Assembly (NCBI GenBank): GCA_039519185.1
Contig: CM076846.1
Location: forward strand, 106,054,442-106,118,441
Direction: 5' to 3'
Source of the DNA: Astragalus membranaceus
Lineage: Eukaryota > Streptophyta > Magnoliopsida > Fabales > Fabaceae
DNA length: 64,000 nucleotides
In this document: piece after piece, positions 29,925-41,011 of the stretch
Layout of the letters: each line of letters opens with the position of its first letter
How positions within the stretch are numbered: position 1 is the stretch's first letter
Translations under genes and position numbers: made by a program
Notes under the pieces: model-generated
Seen by the model: the letters and a program-made list of their open reading frames with translations, nothing else
Databases searched by the model: none
What the model was told of the DNA's origin: nothing

Positions 29925-32626
29925 GTGATAAAGGCTTAAAGGAACTTGAGAAGCAGGGTCTACTGTGTGGTGATAAACTGAAAGGTATGGAATTCTGTGA
30001 GCATTGTATTTTTGGAAAACAAACAAAGGTGAGATTCTCAACTGGAAAGCATACTACCAGTAACAAACTGGACTACATACACTCTGATCTTTGGGGGCCA
30101 TCAAGGACTCCTACACATGGAGGTAATAGGTACTTTATGTCTTTCATAGATGACTTTAGTAGGAAAGTATGGATTTACTTGCTTAAAACTAAAGATGAAG
30201 CTTTTAAGACTTTTGTTAATTGGAAGACTAAAGTAGAAAATCAATGTGATAGAAAGATAAAAACTCTAAGAACTGATAATGGACTAGAATTTTGTGGAGG
30301 AATGTTCAATGAATTCTGTCATGAACATGGTATAACCAGGCACAAAACAGTTAGGCACGCTCCCCAACAAAATGGCTTAGCTGAAAGAATGAATAGGACA
30401 TTGTTAGAAAAAGTTAGATGCATGTTATCACATTCAAAATTGTCAAAACAATTTTGGGGGGAAGCTGTTCATACAGCAGCTTACCTTGTCAATAGATCAC
30501 CATCTAGTGCTATAGAATTCAAAACTCCACAAGAAAAATGGAGTGGCAAACCTGCAGACTATAGCAATTTAAAAATTTTTGGTTGTCCTGCTTACTATCA
30601 TGTCAATGAGGGGAAATTGGAACCTAGGGCCAAGAAAGGTATATTTGTTGGATATCCTGAAGGTGTTAAGGGTTTTAAAATTTGGTCTATAGAAGATAAG
30701 AAATGCATTATTAGTAGAGATGTTAAATTTCATGAAAATAAAATCCTGGAAACTGTTATCACTACTGATACTGTAGGTGATCAAGCTGTAACAGATACCT
30801 CACCAATTGAGGTGGAGTTACAGCCTGATGAGCCTAATTTTAGAACTGATGTTTCCACTGAGCTTGTTGACAGGGATGGAGAGCTACCAGAACTTGAATC
30901 TAACAGTGACAGTGATGTTGAGACTGTAGATCCAACTCACAACTATCTGTTGTGCAGAGACAGAACAAAAAGAACAATAAAAGCTCCTGACAGACTTGGC
31001 TATTCAAACATTATTGCTTATGCTCTAAATACTGCAACTGAAATGTTGAGTGAGGAACCAAACTCATTCAATGAAGCTATGAGAGATAAGGATCACAAGA
31101 AATGGATAATAGCTATGAAAGAAGAAATGGACTCTCTGCATAAAAATGAAACTTGGAAGCTGGTGCAGCAATCAAAAGGGGAAAAACTTGTGGGGAGCAA
31201 GTGGATATTCAAAAGAAAGGAAGGGGTGTCAAACCATGATCCACCAAGGTACAAAGCAAGACTTGTAGCACAAGGCTTCACACAAAGAGAGGGGATAGAT
31301 TACAATGAAATTTTCTCACCTGTTGTAAAGCATTGCTCCATTAGAGTGATTCTCTCCATAGTCACTCAATTTGATCTACACCTAGAACAAATGGATGTGA
31401 AGACAGCGTTTTTGCATGGCAACCTTGAGGAGAGGATTCTAATGAAGCAACCAGAAGGCTTTGAAGCAAAAGGGAAAGAGGATTGGGTCTGTCTATTGAA
31501 GAAATCTCTGTATGGGTTGAAACAGTCACCCAGGCAATGGTACAAACGTTTTGACAACTTCATACTGAGTATTGATTTCAAGAGAAGCAACTATGACAGT
31601 TGTGTGTACTACAAGGGACTTGGCAATCAACAGTTCATATATCTTCTACTATATGTAGATGATATGTTGATTGCTTGTAAAAGCATGGGTGAGATTAACA
31701 AGTTGAAAGGGCTACTGTACAAAGAATTTGATATGAAGGATTTGGGGTCAGCAAAGAAAATATTGGGAATGGAGATCATTAGACATCCTAGTGATGAAAA
31801 AATGATTGTAAGACAGAAACACTATCTGGAAAAGATAATTCACAGGTTCAAAATGGCTGAGGCCAAGACTGTGAATGTCCCTATTGCTTCTCATTTCAAG
31901 TTATCAAATGAAGACAGTCCTAAGACAGATCAAGAGCAAAGGGATATGGCTAATATTCCTTATGCTAGTGGTGTAGGTAGTCTCATGTATGCTATGGTTT
32001 GCACACGACCTGATTTAGCTCACTGTGTCAGCTTAGTGAGCAGGTATTTAAGCAAGCCAGGTTCTCAACACTGGTTAGCTGTTAAGCACATCTTCAGATA
32101 TCTGAAAGGATCAATTGACACTGGTCTAGTCTACAGCAAGAGCACCAAGCAAGAAGAGGCACTACAAGGATTTGTAGATTCTGACTTTGCAGGTGACAGG
32201 GACAACAGAAGATCTTTGACTGGCTATGTATTCACTCTCTTTGGGAATACAATCACTTGGAAGGCTTCATTGCAACACATTGTTGCATTGTCAACAACTG
32301 AGGCCGAATACATTGGTATTACTGAGGCAGTTAAAGAGGCACTGTGGCTGAAAGGATTAACCAGTGAATTGGGAATTAGCCAAGATAATGTGAGTGTGTA
32401 TTGTGACAATCAAAGTGCGATTCATCTATGTAAGAATCACACCTTTCATGATCGAACAAAACACATAGACATTAGGCTCTATTGGATAAGGGATGTGGTT
32501 GCAAATGGATCAGTTCTGATTAAGAAGGTTCACACTTCGGATAATCCATCTGATTTCATGACAAAGGTAGTCTCTATGGGGAAATTCAAGCATTGCCTTG
32601 AATTACTCCAAATTGGAACAGGTTGA
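29925..32626 (+). pseudogene. Copia pol: integrase, reverse transcriptase, RNase H
   Basis: A long open frame in the same frame as gag (stop at 32624-32626). The integrase zinc-site Cys pair is in CEHCIFGK. The D,D,E core is in DLWGPS, DNGLEF and NGLAERMNRTLLEK (near residues 64, 128 and 163 of the frame counted from 29894). Reverse transcriptase runs from about residue 395 (SKWIFKRK, FSPVVK, and catalytic YVDDMLIA near 587). RNase H has DSDFAGD near 761 and TKHIDI near 855. No internal stops are present. Integrase precedes reverse transcriptase, which defines copia order. It cannot be expressed as one polyprotein because of the upstream breaks. Confidence 0.9.
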
Positions 32627-32702
32627 ATATTGTTCCATTGGATAAGCAAGCTTGCCATCTAGTTCTGTTGAGTGTTAAAGGTAAATATGCCAAGGTGGAG
32701 AT

Positions 32703-33190
32703 TATTGATTATGTGGCATATTTGGAATTGTCCATTTTGCCCTTTGAATATCTGTTTCAGTTAGTTGCTGAAAGGATGGCTCAAGGCTTCGGTTTGGATT
32801 CTATTTGAATTCTGTTTTTCAGTTAGAGAATCGGTTAAGGCTTCTCTTATTCTGTTTTCATTCCCTCCTTGTATATATAAGGTGTCATCGAGTCTGTATC
32901 CAGTAGCACAGTCACAGAGTGTGGAATTGAGAATCAATTAGAGGATCAAGAATTAGGGTTCTTCTAGTTCTAGGTGGAGCTCTATGAGGGGTTTTTCAAT
33001 TGTAATCACTTTTGTGGCTGTATCTGTAATCATTCTTCACTATACTCAATAAAATTGGATCTTGCTTTGCAAGTCCCCCAGATGTAAGCCAAATTGGCTG
33101 AACTGGGTAAACAATCTTGGTGTGTTGTTCTTATTGTTCATCGCAATTTCTTTCTGGAAATCCAGTGGATCCTTAGGCATCAAATTAACA
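32703..33190 (+). repeat. Copia 3' LTR
   Basis: 488 bp and nearly identical to 28047-28534; I count about three substitutions (for example GGCTGG/GGATGG and CTAGATGG/CTAGGTGG). It ends TTAACA and is followed by ATTGACT. Confidence 0.88.
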
Positions 33191-33286
33191 ATTGACTAAA
33201 CCTTTATTACTTGACTTAAATCATGTGATTCTAAGCCTTAAAGCTAATAATTCTTGACACCAATTAAATTGTGTTGTGTTTAAAAG

Positions 33287-33370
33287 GTTAGAGCTAGAAG
33301 GATAATTTCAGGGAAGTGGGGATGTAACAATGGACAAGCCTGCATTTCTCCGGATTTTACTTCTTTGCAG
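33287..33370 (+). pseudogene. Captured ALDH3 exon, second part (active-site Cys)
   Basis: After an AG acceptor (33285-33286) the plus strand reads VRARRIISGKWGCNNGQACI and SPDF, the ALDH3 active-site segment with the catalytic Cys in GQAC. It is the exon following 27919-28034. The intron between them holds the copia element, which is flanked by ATTGACT. The frame drifts into non-ALDH sequence after SPDF. The fragment ends here and the NAD-binding and C-terminal parts are missing. Confidence 0.82.
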
Positions 33371-33591
33371 GTGGGTACTCCTAGAGACCCTTGTAAATAT
33401 TGCTGGAAATGACATTGTGCAGGGATATAAAAAATTAATACTAGGTATGCTATACCTTGTAGAGAACCAATTGGTCTATTGAACATACCTCATTCAGGTT
33501 GCTTTTATGAAACTTTTCAAAAGTTTGTCTTGCATCAGATGTTAGAGGATGTTAACCCTGTCTAAACAATCATAATTGATTTTATTTTTAG
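33371..33591. other. Junction between ALDH3 and fimbrin fragments
   Basis: About 220 bp of AT-rich, intron-like DNA. The border between two captured loci should lie here. It ends with a T-rich tract and AG at the start of the fimbrin exon. Confidence 0.4.
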
Positions 33592-33749
33592 CATATTTGT
33601 GGCAATTGATGAGATGCAACATTCTACAACTTCTAAAGAATTTGAAATTTCACTCTCATGGGAAGGAAATAACTGATGCGGATATTCTGCAATGGGCAAA
33701 CAGCAAAGTGAGAAGCTCGGGAAGTCAGAGTCATCTACATAGTTTTAAG
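33592..33749 (+). pseudogene. Captured fimbrin exon (calponin-homology domain part)
   Basis: Between an AG acceptor and a GT donor the plus strand reads YLWQLMRCNILQLLKNLKFH, then HGKEITDADILQWANSKV and SSGSQSHLHSFK. It matches the part of plant fimbrin where one CH domain ends and the next begins (LWQLMRFNILQLLKNL... DADILKWAN in the family). Fimbrins are cytosolic actin bundlers of about 700 residues with four CH domains. Only this one exon was found. It has no stop and intact splice borders, so it could be spliced into a chimeric RNA. Confidence 0.78.
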
Positions 33750-34220
33750 GTATTAATGTATATCATATAATTTTCAGTTTAGCATCTGCTGCCTGCAAAG
33801 GACTCAGTGAATCTTATACATTTGATTATGTTTCCCTAATCTTGTTCATTGGTTCTGAAGCATTTTGTTTGTAATATTTGAGGAAATTTTCTTGCTTCAT
33901 GCTTAATCTTCTTGATAAAGTAAGATAAGGAGCTACTGTGCTTTTTGTTTGATACTCTATTAATTTGTTTTGTAATAATTTGTCTTACACCATATACATT
34001 ATACACCTGCTCTTGGTACGTGATACACTAATTTTGTAATCTTGTGTTTTCCTCAAGTATTATGTACTTTTTTGCTTGTGAAGAGAACAGCAAAAGTATG
34101 TTCTCTATTTCCACAATGGTGTATTTTGATGTGAACATAAATTTGAAAACATAGACTTCTGGCAGACTATGAGAAATTGTGTCAAGGAAAACTTGCTTCA
34201 TACTTGGTTTTAATTACACA

Positions 34221-34400
34221 GATCGGGAGAAAATGATGAAAGCCACCTACACAAAAAGAGGGTGTTCAAATCATTTGATTTTGAGGACTATGCTTGGAGA
34301 GTCTACCATGAACGTCTCCACTTCAAAAAGATCCACTTGATAGGTATCGTGTTACTCAAAAATTGAAGTTGGAGTTGCCTTTCACTAGTTGATAACTCTT
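34221..34400 (+). pseudogene. Unidentified last-exon fragment
   Basis: After a CACAG acceptor the plus strand reads SGENDESHLHKKRVFKSFDF and EDYAWRVYHERLHFKK. One base out of frame it continues DPLDRYRVTQKLKLELPFTS to a TGA (about 34390). It looks like the end of a conserved plant protein, but I do not recognise which. The AT-rich sequence after it resembles a 3' UTR. Confidence 0.4.
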
Positions 34401-34694
34401 ATGTGAGATTTATTTGCTATGTTAATGTTAAGTTAATAAGTTTTAAATTTTGGATTTGAAAAAAAAAAGTTGAGAGGACTATAGTATAGATTATAGTGAT
34501 GAGATGTATATGATTCATTTATTTTTTGATTGATTGATTTCTAAGAGGTTAAGAAGAGTATCTGATTTTTGTATAAATTATTATTACTATGGGGTCTGCC
34601 TCTGCTATGAATGTATGTCAATATTAGACAGTTAGTGGGCTCTGGAATTCTACGAAGCAGAGCACCATGCGAAAGGCAGTTCTTTGTAATTCTC

Positions 34695-34957
34695 TCTTTG
34701 TAATCGGTTACCTAATTTTTTTTAAAAAAAAACGTGACATTTCTAATCGGTTATCTAAAGAACCGATTTTAAATGTCTTTTTTAGTACATTTAAAATTGA
34801 TTGTTTATCTAACCGATTTAAAATGTCACATTTTGAATCGGTTAAATTAACCGATTCAAAACGTCCCGACATTTAGAATCGGCAAATTTGCAATCGGCCA
34901 ATAACCGATTCCAAATGTGTCAAACAACCGATTCCAAAAGCCTTTTCTGCACTAGTG
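34695..34957. mobile_element. Terminal fragment of a CACTA-3-family element
   Basis: AATCGGTT/AACCGATTC repeats ending in CTGCACTAGTG at 34957 are the same repeat family and end as CACTA-3. I could not find a matching left end, so it is a truncated copy inside CACTA-4. Confidence 0.75.
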
Positions 34958-35342
34958 TTATGCGTAATAAAAATTTAAAAGCTTTACTTGATGCACCTGA
35001 AGAAGATGATGGCTATTACAATGAGGAGATAGCTGAAGCTAGAATGGATGAATTTTGATTAGATTTAGCAACATATATGCTTCTGCTAAATTTAATGTTA
35101 GTTTGATTAAGTGTAACTTTTGGATAATGTTTTAGTTAGTATTGGGTGTAACTTTTTGCAATATAGTTATTTAAACACTTTTAGTACAATTAATAAATTT
35201 ACTGTTTGAAATGTGTATTGAAATCTGAATTATTTTGATATTTTAGGTTGTTTGAAATGTGTATTGAAATCTGAATTAATTTGATATTTTAGGCAGGAAA
35301 ATATATTTAGTTTTGGAAAAAGGCAGAAAAAAAAAACAGTCA
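34958..35342. other. CACTA-4 interior, right side
   Basis: A short open stretch (about 34959-35058; NKNLKALLDAPEEDDGYYNE then EIAEARMDEF, stop) is followed by AT-rich DNA with a doubled GTTTGAAATGTGTATTGAAA (about 35201 and 35249). The short frame may be the end of a captured or transposon gene. Not identified. Confidence 0.35.
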
Positions 35343-35690
35343 TTAGAGACGGAATTACAAATCCGTCTCTAAGTAAAATGTTGATTTTGGCGACGGAATA
35401 ATAATTGCGTCTCTACTAAAGACAGATATTTTTCGTCTCTACAGAGACGGATTTTTGGTCAACGTAAATTATATGAGCTGAAAGGTAGGGACGAATTATT
35501 TAATGTTAGAGACGGAAATAGGCCGTCTCTGGTTAGCGACGGCATGACATATTCCGTCTCTGAAGCATTTGCGACCGCAATTTCAGCTACGGATCTAGTT
35601 CCGTCTCTAATTCCGTCTCTAAAAGGCTTGGAGACGGAATTTCCCATTTTTAGAGACGGAATCCGTCCGTCTCTATTTCTGATTTTTCTA
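35343..35690. repeat. CACTA-4 right subterminal repeats
   Basis: About twelve AGAGACGGA/TCCGTCTCT copies leading to the right terminus. They mirror 26355-26725. Confidence 0.88.
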
Positions 35691-36606
35691 GTAGTGTCGT
35701 ATCTGGTTGGATTGCCTCCACTTATTGGCAAAATATTAAGTTGTAGGCCTATGGCCAACATGGGATTCCTTTTGTTGTTGTATTGCTATGTAACTATTAT
35801 TATTGATTGTTTGAGCATTCACGTCGCGTCGCATACATAGCATTCAAATAAGTTGGCCTGGACTGGCAAATTAAGTTGAAGGCTTATGCCTTGTTGATGC
35901 CACTATTTATTGGCTGATTTTTAAGTTGGGAGTTCTGCTCCAATGGTACCACATGCATGTGCATGGCATTGAGTCGCATTCCGTGTTGCATATTTAAGTG
36001 GTCAGGTTGATGACTCGTGATGATTGAAGTTGTTTGATAGCTGTGAAGTGGTGAATTTATATTTCCTGATCCTAATATATTGTTTTTCATATGTCCTATT
36101 ATATGGTCAGACATCTCACCCCTTCTGTTTGAATGTTACCCCCTGTTGGTAACGTGCAGGTAATCGCGAATGAAGGCTGTTTACCTTCATTAGTATGAGT
36201 CGGTGTCGTCGCTTTGATACGTAGCACTCGGGGGGGATGAACGCACGTTTTCTTACTGTTATGTTATTTTATCGTTGGAACTTAAAGTTGTTGTTATTAA
36301 GTTGTCCTAAGTTGGATAAAGATGCCATAACTACTTTGAATTGAACTTTTTGTGAATCCGCTGCGTAGTAATGAAAGTTGACTTATTTTTCTTTAAGACT
36401 AAACAGAATGTTTATTGGTTCATTCAAATCAGAGTGTTATGTATCTGATTTTATAGGCGATTTGCTTATGTTTGTTTTCTTTTAAGCCGAAAGGGTAACA
36501 TTCCATTTGTTTGTCGGAAACTTTTTTTGCAACTCTGAATTTGTATTATTTACCGGGTAGAAATGGGTGTTACAATCCCACCTCACCTACTATCTTCTCA
36601 AATACT

Positions 36607-37634
36607 ATGGCACTGTGGGGAAGACCGCCCACCAGGTGGGCCCCGTGCTTGGAAAGCGTGGCTGAAGTTGCTGACCAGCCACAGTCCACTCCAGAAGGCA
36701 TTGCGGTAACTGTGGAGGAAGGCACACCTATTTCCCCTCCCGGACCGATCATTCTAGAAAACATCACTATGCCCGCAGCCACTGTGCATCAACTGTTAGA
36801 CCTACTCAACGAACGGGTGCAAGCCATGGCCCAGCAAGAAGAACGACTGACGCAGATCGAAAAAGAAGTGGCATCGGCCCGGGTTAACACCATGCCTGAG
36901 CCAGAAAACAACGATGCCACCTCCCCGGTCAGAAGGGGAATCCCATTTAGGCGCCACCGTTCCTCCCTGCGGAGGCATCCCGTTCATCGTTCTTCACCTC
37001 ACCACGCGGGCAGGAGAAGGTCGAGGACTCCACCCCGGACTCCACCATCTCCAGCAGATCCTACCTATTGGCCGGACAAGTCACAAACCAGAAGCTTTTC
37101 CTGCGGGCCGGTCCTCTCATTCCCCCAGGTATTCTCGAAGCATGTCACCAGCCAGACAAGATCAGTATTACAGCTCATGGCGGTCTCCCAGGCGACGCGA
37201 CCATACAAGTCGACACTTCGAGGACCGGTTGCCTCGTCACGAAGGCAGTTATTCCCGTTTCGGACCTTTCACCAGAGATATAGATGAGTATCTGATCCCA
37301 CCCTTCTCTCGAGAATCCCCCAATCCTAAACATGTACGATGGGATCGGAGACCCAGACAATTACTTGGACTATTTTGATCTCATGATGCAGCATCGCGGG
37401 GCGAAGGATCTGGTGAGGTGCAAAATCTTTCCATTGACTCTCGAGAAATCAGACTTGGCATGGTTCAGGGAGCTGAAACCCAACTCTGTAGTGACTTGGA
37501 GACAGTTGACTCGGCTCTTCTCTGCCCGGTTTATCGCATCCCGAATAAAACCCAAATCAGAAGAGGTGCTCAAGGCGGTTAGACAAGGAGAGAAAGAGAC
37601 ACCCCGCGAGCATTATTGGCTTTCCCAACGTGAG
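36607..37634 (+). pseudogene. Tat-like gypsy gag, 5' part
   Basis: The first ATG after the leader, at 36607, gives MALWGRPPTRWAP. Then follow a Glu/Gln-rich segment and an Arg/Ser-rich segment. Two frame changes (near 37200-37290 and 37330) are needed to reach the conserved capsid part, MYDGIGDPDNYLDYFDLMMQ, then KIFPLTLEKSDLAWFRELKP and IASRIKPKSEEVLKAVRQGE. The frame stops at the border of the solo LTR inserted at 37635. Gag would form the particle; it is not expressible here. Confidence 0.7.
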
Positions 37635-40600
37635 TGTAGCGACCGAAAAATCCGGGTGAGGATTCCTCGAAGGTTCAAAAATGAAGCCGCCACCAAAGTT
37701 TAGTTTAAGGGCAAACATTGGAAAATCCCTCTTGGAATGGATAAGGGTCCTTGAGACCAGATAAGGGTTCGGAAGTCAGTTATGCGTGGGGAAGGTATTA
37801 GCACCCCACGACATCCTTCCTAAGGAAGGTTACCTGCTAACTAGTTGTAGGAAAGAATATTAATTTTGAAAATGTTTATTTTACCCTTTTATTGTGAATT
37901 GAAGAGAAAGAAGACTTAATAAAAATTTTAGTTTTTTGTGCTTGACAAGAGTGGGCCCCCTGCTCCTACGTATCTCCAGGTGCGATGGAGAAATCAAAGC
38001 TACGTAGTTCTTGGGTAGAAAAGGTTTGTTGGTTGGTATTTTTTAATATAGGGGTTTTAGGATTATTGAGCTGTACAGCTCATCCGTCCTAGAACGATGA
38101 CTAACCCTTCCGTACGGTCGACTTAGTCCCCTATTTTATAAAATGGAGTTTTTGGAGTTTGGAAAATAGTTTGATGTGTGTTGGTTTGATTTTATTGGAA
38201 TAGGGATTTTAGGACTCTTGAGCCGTACAGCTCATTCATCCTAGAATGCTGACTAACCCGACTGTACAGTCGACTTAATCCACTATTTTGAAAATTTGAT
38301 TTGTGGAAAGAAATGTGTTTGTGTTTATTTTAATTTAGAAATTGTTTGTTTTAAATAGGGATTTTAGGACATGATCTGTAACGGTTCATTAGTGACCTAA
38401 AAAGCAGACTAACCCGACTGTACAGTCGACTTAGTCCCCTATTTATATTTTTTGAAAAAAAGAATATATATTTTCATAGAGAGAAACAAAAATGGATTTG
38501 TGAAAGAAATTATTTATTTGTAGAAAGAAGAAAAAAGGAACGAAAAGGGGGTGTAGTGGTAAAATGGGTTGTCATTAGCTGTAGGGGTTTGTATTTTTAA
38601 AAAGGGAGGTGTGGAAAGCAGAAGCCCAGTTCGTTTTTGGTGAGCTGACCTGCGAGGATGTGGGCTTCCAGTGGGGGTTACAGTAATGAAGCGAGGGGGT
38701 GTGTTTAGTAAACTGAAATAAAAAAATAAAAATTAAAATGAGATAAAATGGGAGGGGGTATAAAAGGGAAAATTAGGGTTTTTGTAACCTAATTTCCTTC
38801 TCTTCATCTCATGCTGCACCGCAGCAGTTCTTCAGAGAGAGATTTGCAAAAGTTTCGCATGAGAGAGAGAAAGAAAGGGAAATCGGAGAGAGAGAGAGAG
38901 AGGAATGATTTCGGAGTGAGAGAGAGATGGGGAAAACGCGAAAAGGGAGAGGGTGAGAGTGAGAGAGGACGATGGAAAGAGGGCTATGGCCTCATGGCCA
39001 CGCCGGACCTGCGACGGAGAGAGGAGAGGGAGGGAAACAACGTGGTGGCTGTGTCTGGTGACCGGTGGAGGTTCGCGGTGGTGCGGCGGTGACGATGGAG
39101 GGCTTACGGTGGCTCTCGCGGGAGAAGAGGAGCTCGCGACGGTGCGAGGGGAAGACCGGTGATGGTCGCAATGGTAATGAGGAATGACAGCAATGATCGC
39201 TCACGGTGGCTCGCGATGGTTTTTCGTTTTAAGGCTACGGTGATGGCGTAAATGGGGAGGAGGCCCTGACGGCGGTCTTGAGAGCCAACCACCGTACACG
39301 GTGGCCGGAGGTAACTTCTACCCTTTTCTTTTCTATTTTGTTTGCTGTTTTTTTTAGTTTTCTCTTCTCTCCTCCTATTCTATTCTTTCTTATTTTTTAT
39401 GTTTGTTTTTTCTCTTTCTTTGGGTGGTTCTCGGCCAACGACGAGAAACGACGGCGAGCCTTACGGCGGTGTTCACTGACGGTGACGACGTGGTTGGGGA
39501 GGACGAAGGCTGACGGATGACGGTCTTCTTTTCGGAGCCAACGGTGACGGTGTGTCGAACAACAGTGACAGGGTGCTTTTGGGGAGACGACAACCGTCTA
39601 CGGTGGTCGGAATTGGTACGGTTCTACCCTTTTTATTTCGTTTTTTATCCCTCTTCCCCTATTTTCTTCTACTGATTCTGAACAACAACCGATTTCTAAT
39701 TAAACCCTAATTTTCTAACTAAGCCTAAATGCTAATTTCGCTTTTTCTAGAACAGATTGAATCTAAGCTCTAATCTTTTAGCTAAACTGTTTATGATATT
39801 CTGAAGCCCTATGGTTCTGTTTTGCTCTCCCTTCTTAATTTCATTTTTTAGGGTTTGTAGAACTCAAATCCCTTTTTAGTCTATAATCGGATTGTTGCTT
39901 TACCCCTAATTTTTGATCTTCAGAATTCCTCAAACCTAGAAACTATCACCAACAAATTTATTTGTGATTTTTCCTTTTAACCCTATCAACAACAAATTAT
40001 TCATTCACTGTTTGTATAACATATAACGTATGTCACTAAACAATGTTTAAAAACAGCAGACTTGAAATTTCAACTATTTGACATCTCATATCTACATTTT
40101 GTCTAGCACATGTTCGAATTAAAAGACAAAACACGATCTAAGGTATATGTCTAAGAATCTGAAAAAGATGTGACCAACCTTGGTTCCTGAATGAAAATGG
40201 ATCTGTTGTTAATCCCTGCCTCTTCTGCTCTACTGCTGCTTCTCGATTGACTGACTGCTACTGCTTCTATTTCTAAATTTTTGGTGTTTTGTGATTAGGG
40301 TTTCAGTGTGAAAACCCTAGTCTTTTGGTTCTGAATATCTGTGTATTTTCTGGCCTTTTTGTGTGTTTTTCTCTCTGAATCAAGTTTGTTTATATAGGCA
40401 GATTTTAGGTTTAGCAAATTGAAAACTTGATTCTGACCTGATTTTATTTCCTATTTGAGGTATTTGGGCTTGGGTTGGAGAAGGTGGGTGCTTGGTGAGC
40501 AAGAAAAGGCTAGGGTTCAGCTGCTGTTTTTCTTTGAGGCGCCCACTTTTTGCTTCTTTTTGTATTCTTTATGTATTTTAGGATTTTATTATCTTTGTAT

Positions 40601-41011
40601 ATTTTTGGTGATATTTTGTATTTTTTAGATTTTTTTTGGATTATTGTAAATATATTTTTTATTTTCTGAATTTACTTTATTATCATTTTTTTTTGGCTTT
40701 TTGATCAAAGGACTAAATTAGGTCCAAAATACCAATCATAAGCCCATTTATTAAAAACTGGCCCAAAAGTTAGATGTAGGCCCAAACAACCCAAAAGTTA
40801 GACCTAAGCCTGCTTATTAAAAACTGGTTCAAAACAATAAGCGTAAGCCGAATTAGATAAGCTAACAAAATCAAGCCCAAAAGGTTGGACATAGGCCCAA
40901 TTGGACAATTCGGTCCAACTTTAAACAAAACAGCACTCGAAATGCCATGGGCTTGTGACACGGAGCTAAAACAATTACGATAAAAAGATCGGGCAAAATT
41001 GGGGTATAACA
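37635..41011 (-). mobile_element. Solo LTR (LTR family P, long form) in gypsy gag
   Basis: Read on the minus strand it starts TGTTATACCCC and ends GGTCGCTACA. GTGAG flanks it (37630-37634 and 41012-41016). No coding domain or primer site is visible in its 3.4 kb. The 37635-38470 part matches the 3' half of the solo LTR at 12785-14233. The rest (38800-40980) includes a GA-rich and a CG-containing region that give spurious open frames. LTRs of this size fit Ogre/Tat-type elements. Confidence 0.82.
38860..39000. repeat. GA-rich low-complexity tract
   Basis: GAGAGAGA runs and related purine-rich sequence inside the long solo LTR. The overlapping open frames are compositionally trivial. Confidence 0.7.

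Larger units (their letters stand above)
28047..33190 (+). mobile_element. Ty1/copia retrotransposon (TNT1/Tork-like), recent insertion
   Basis: Two 488-bp LTRs (28047-28534 and 32703-33190) differ at only about three positions by eye. The element is bordered by ATTGACT on both sides (28040-28046 and 33191-33197). The primer site TGGTATCAAGAGC (initiator Met-like) starts two bases after the 5' LTR, and a purine tract (AAGGTGGAGA) precedes the 3' LTR. Gag, protease, integrase, reverse transcriptase and RNase H occur in copia order. Two frame breaks make this copy non-functional. The LTR ends are not textbook TG at the left (TATTGATTATG), so the exact border could shift by one or two bases. Confidence 0.9.
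26342..35696 (+). mobile_element. CACTA-4: Pack-type CACTA with ALDH3 and fimbrin fragments
   Basis: The ends are CACTACTAGAAAA (26342) and its inverse (35696), with TCG duplicated outside (26339-26341 and 35697-35699). Subterminal repeats are AGAGACGGAAT/ATTCCGTCTCT. The interior carries plus-strand exons of an aldehyde dehydrogenase, a fimbrin and at least one unidentified gene. It has been entered by a copia element (28047-33190) and contains a terminal fragment of a CACTA-3-family element (34695-34957). No transposase was recognised. Confidence 0.9.
25607..36574 (+). mobile_element. Tekay-type solo LTR (1.6 kb without its insertions)
   Basis: It starts TGTAACACCCC, ends GGGTGTTACA, and is flanked by ATCCC (25602-25606 and 36575-36579). 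Without CACTA-4 (26342-35696 plus one TCG) it is about 1.61 kb. The part at 36112-36245 (TCTCACCCCTTCTGTTTG, then a GGTAACGTGCAGGTAA-type stretch) parallels 49193-49330 of the Tekay LTR, so it is a related LTR. No internal coding domain of its own is present, so it is a solo LTR. Confidence 0.8.

Noticed and set aside
38811..39593. Arg/Glu-rich and Thr/Pro-rich open frames in a GC-richer region
   Set aside because: Inside the long solo LTR, GA-rich or low complexity, overlapping on both strands, no family recognised.
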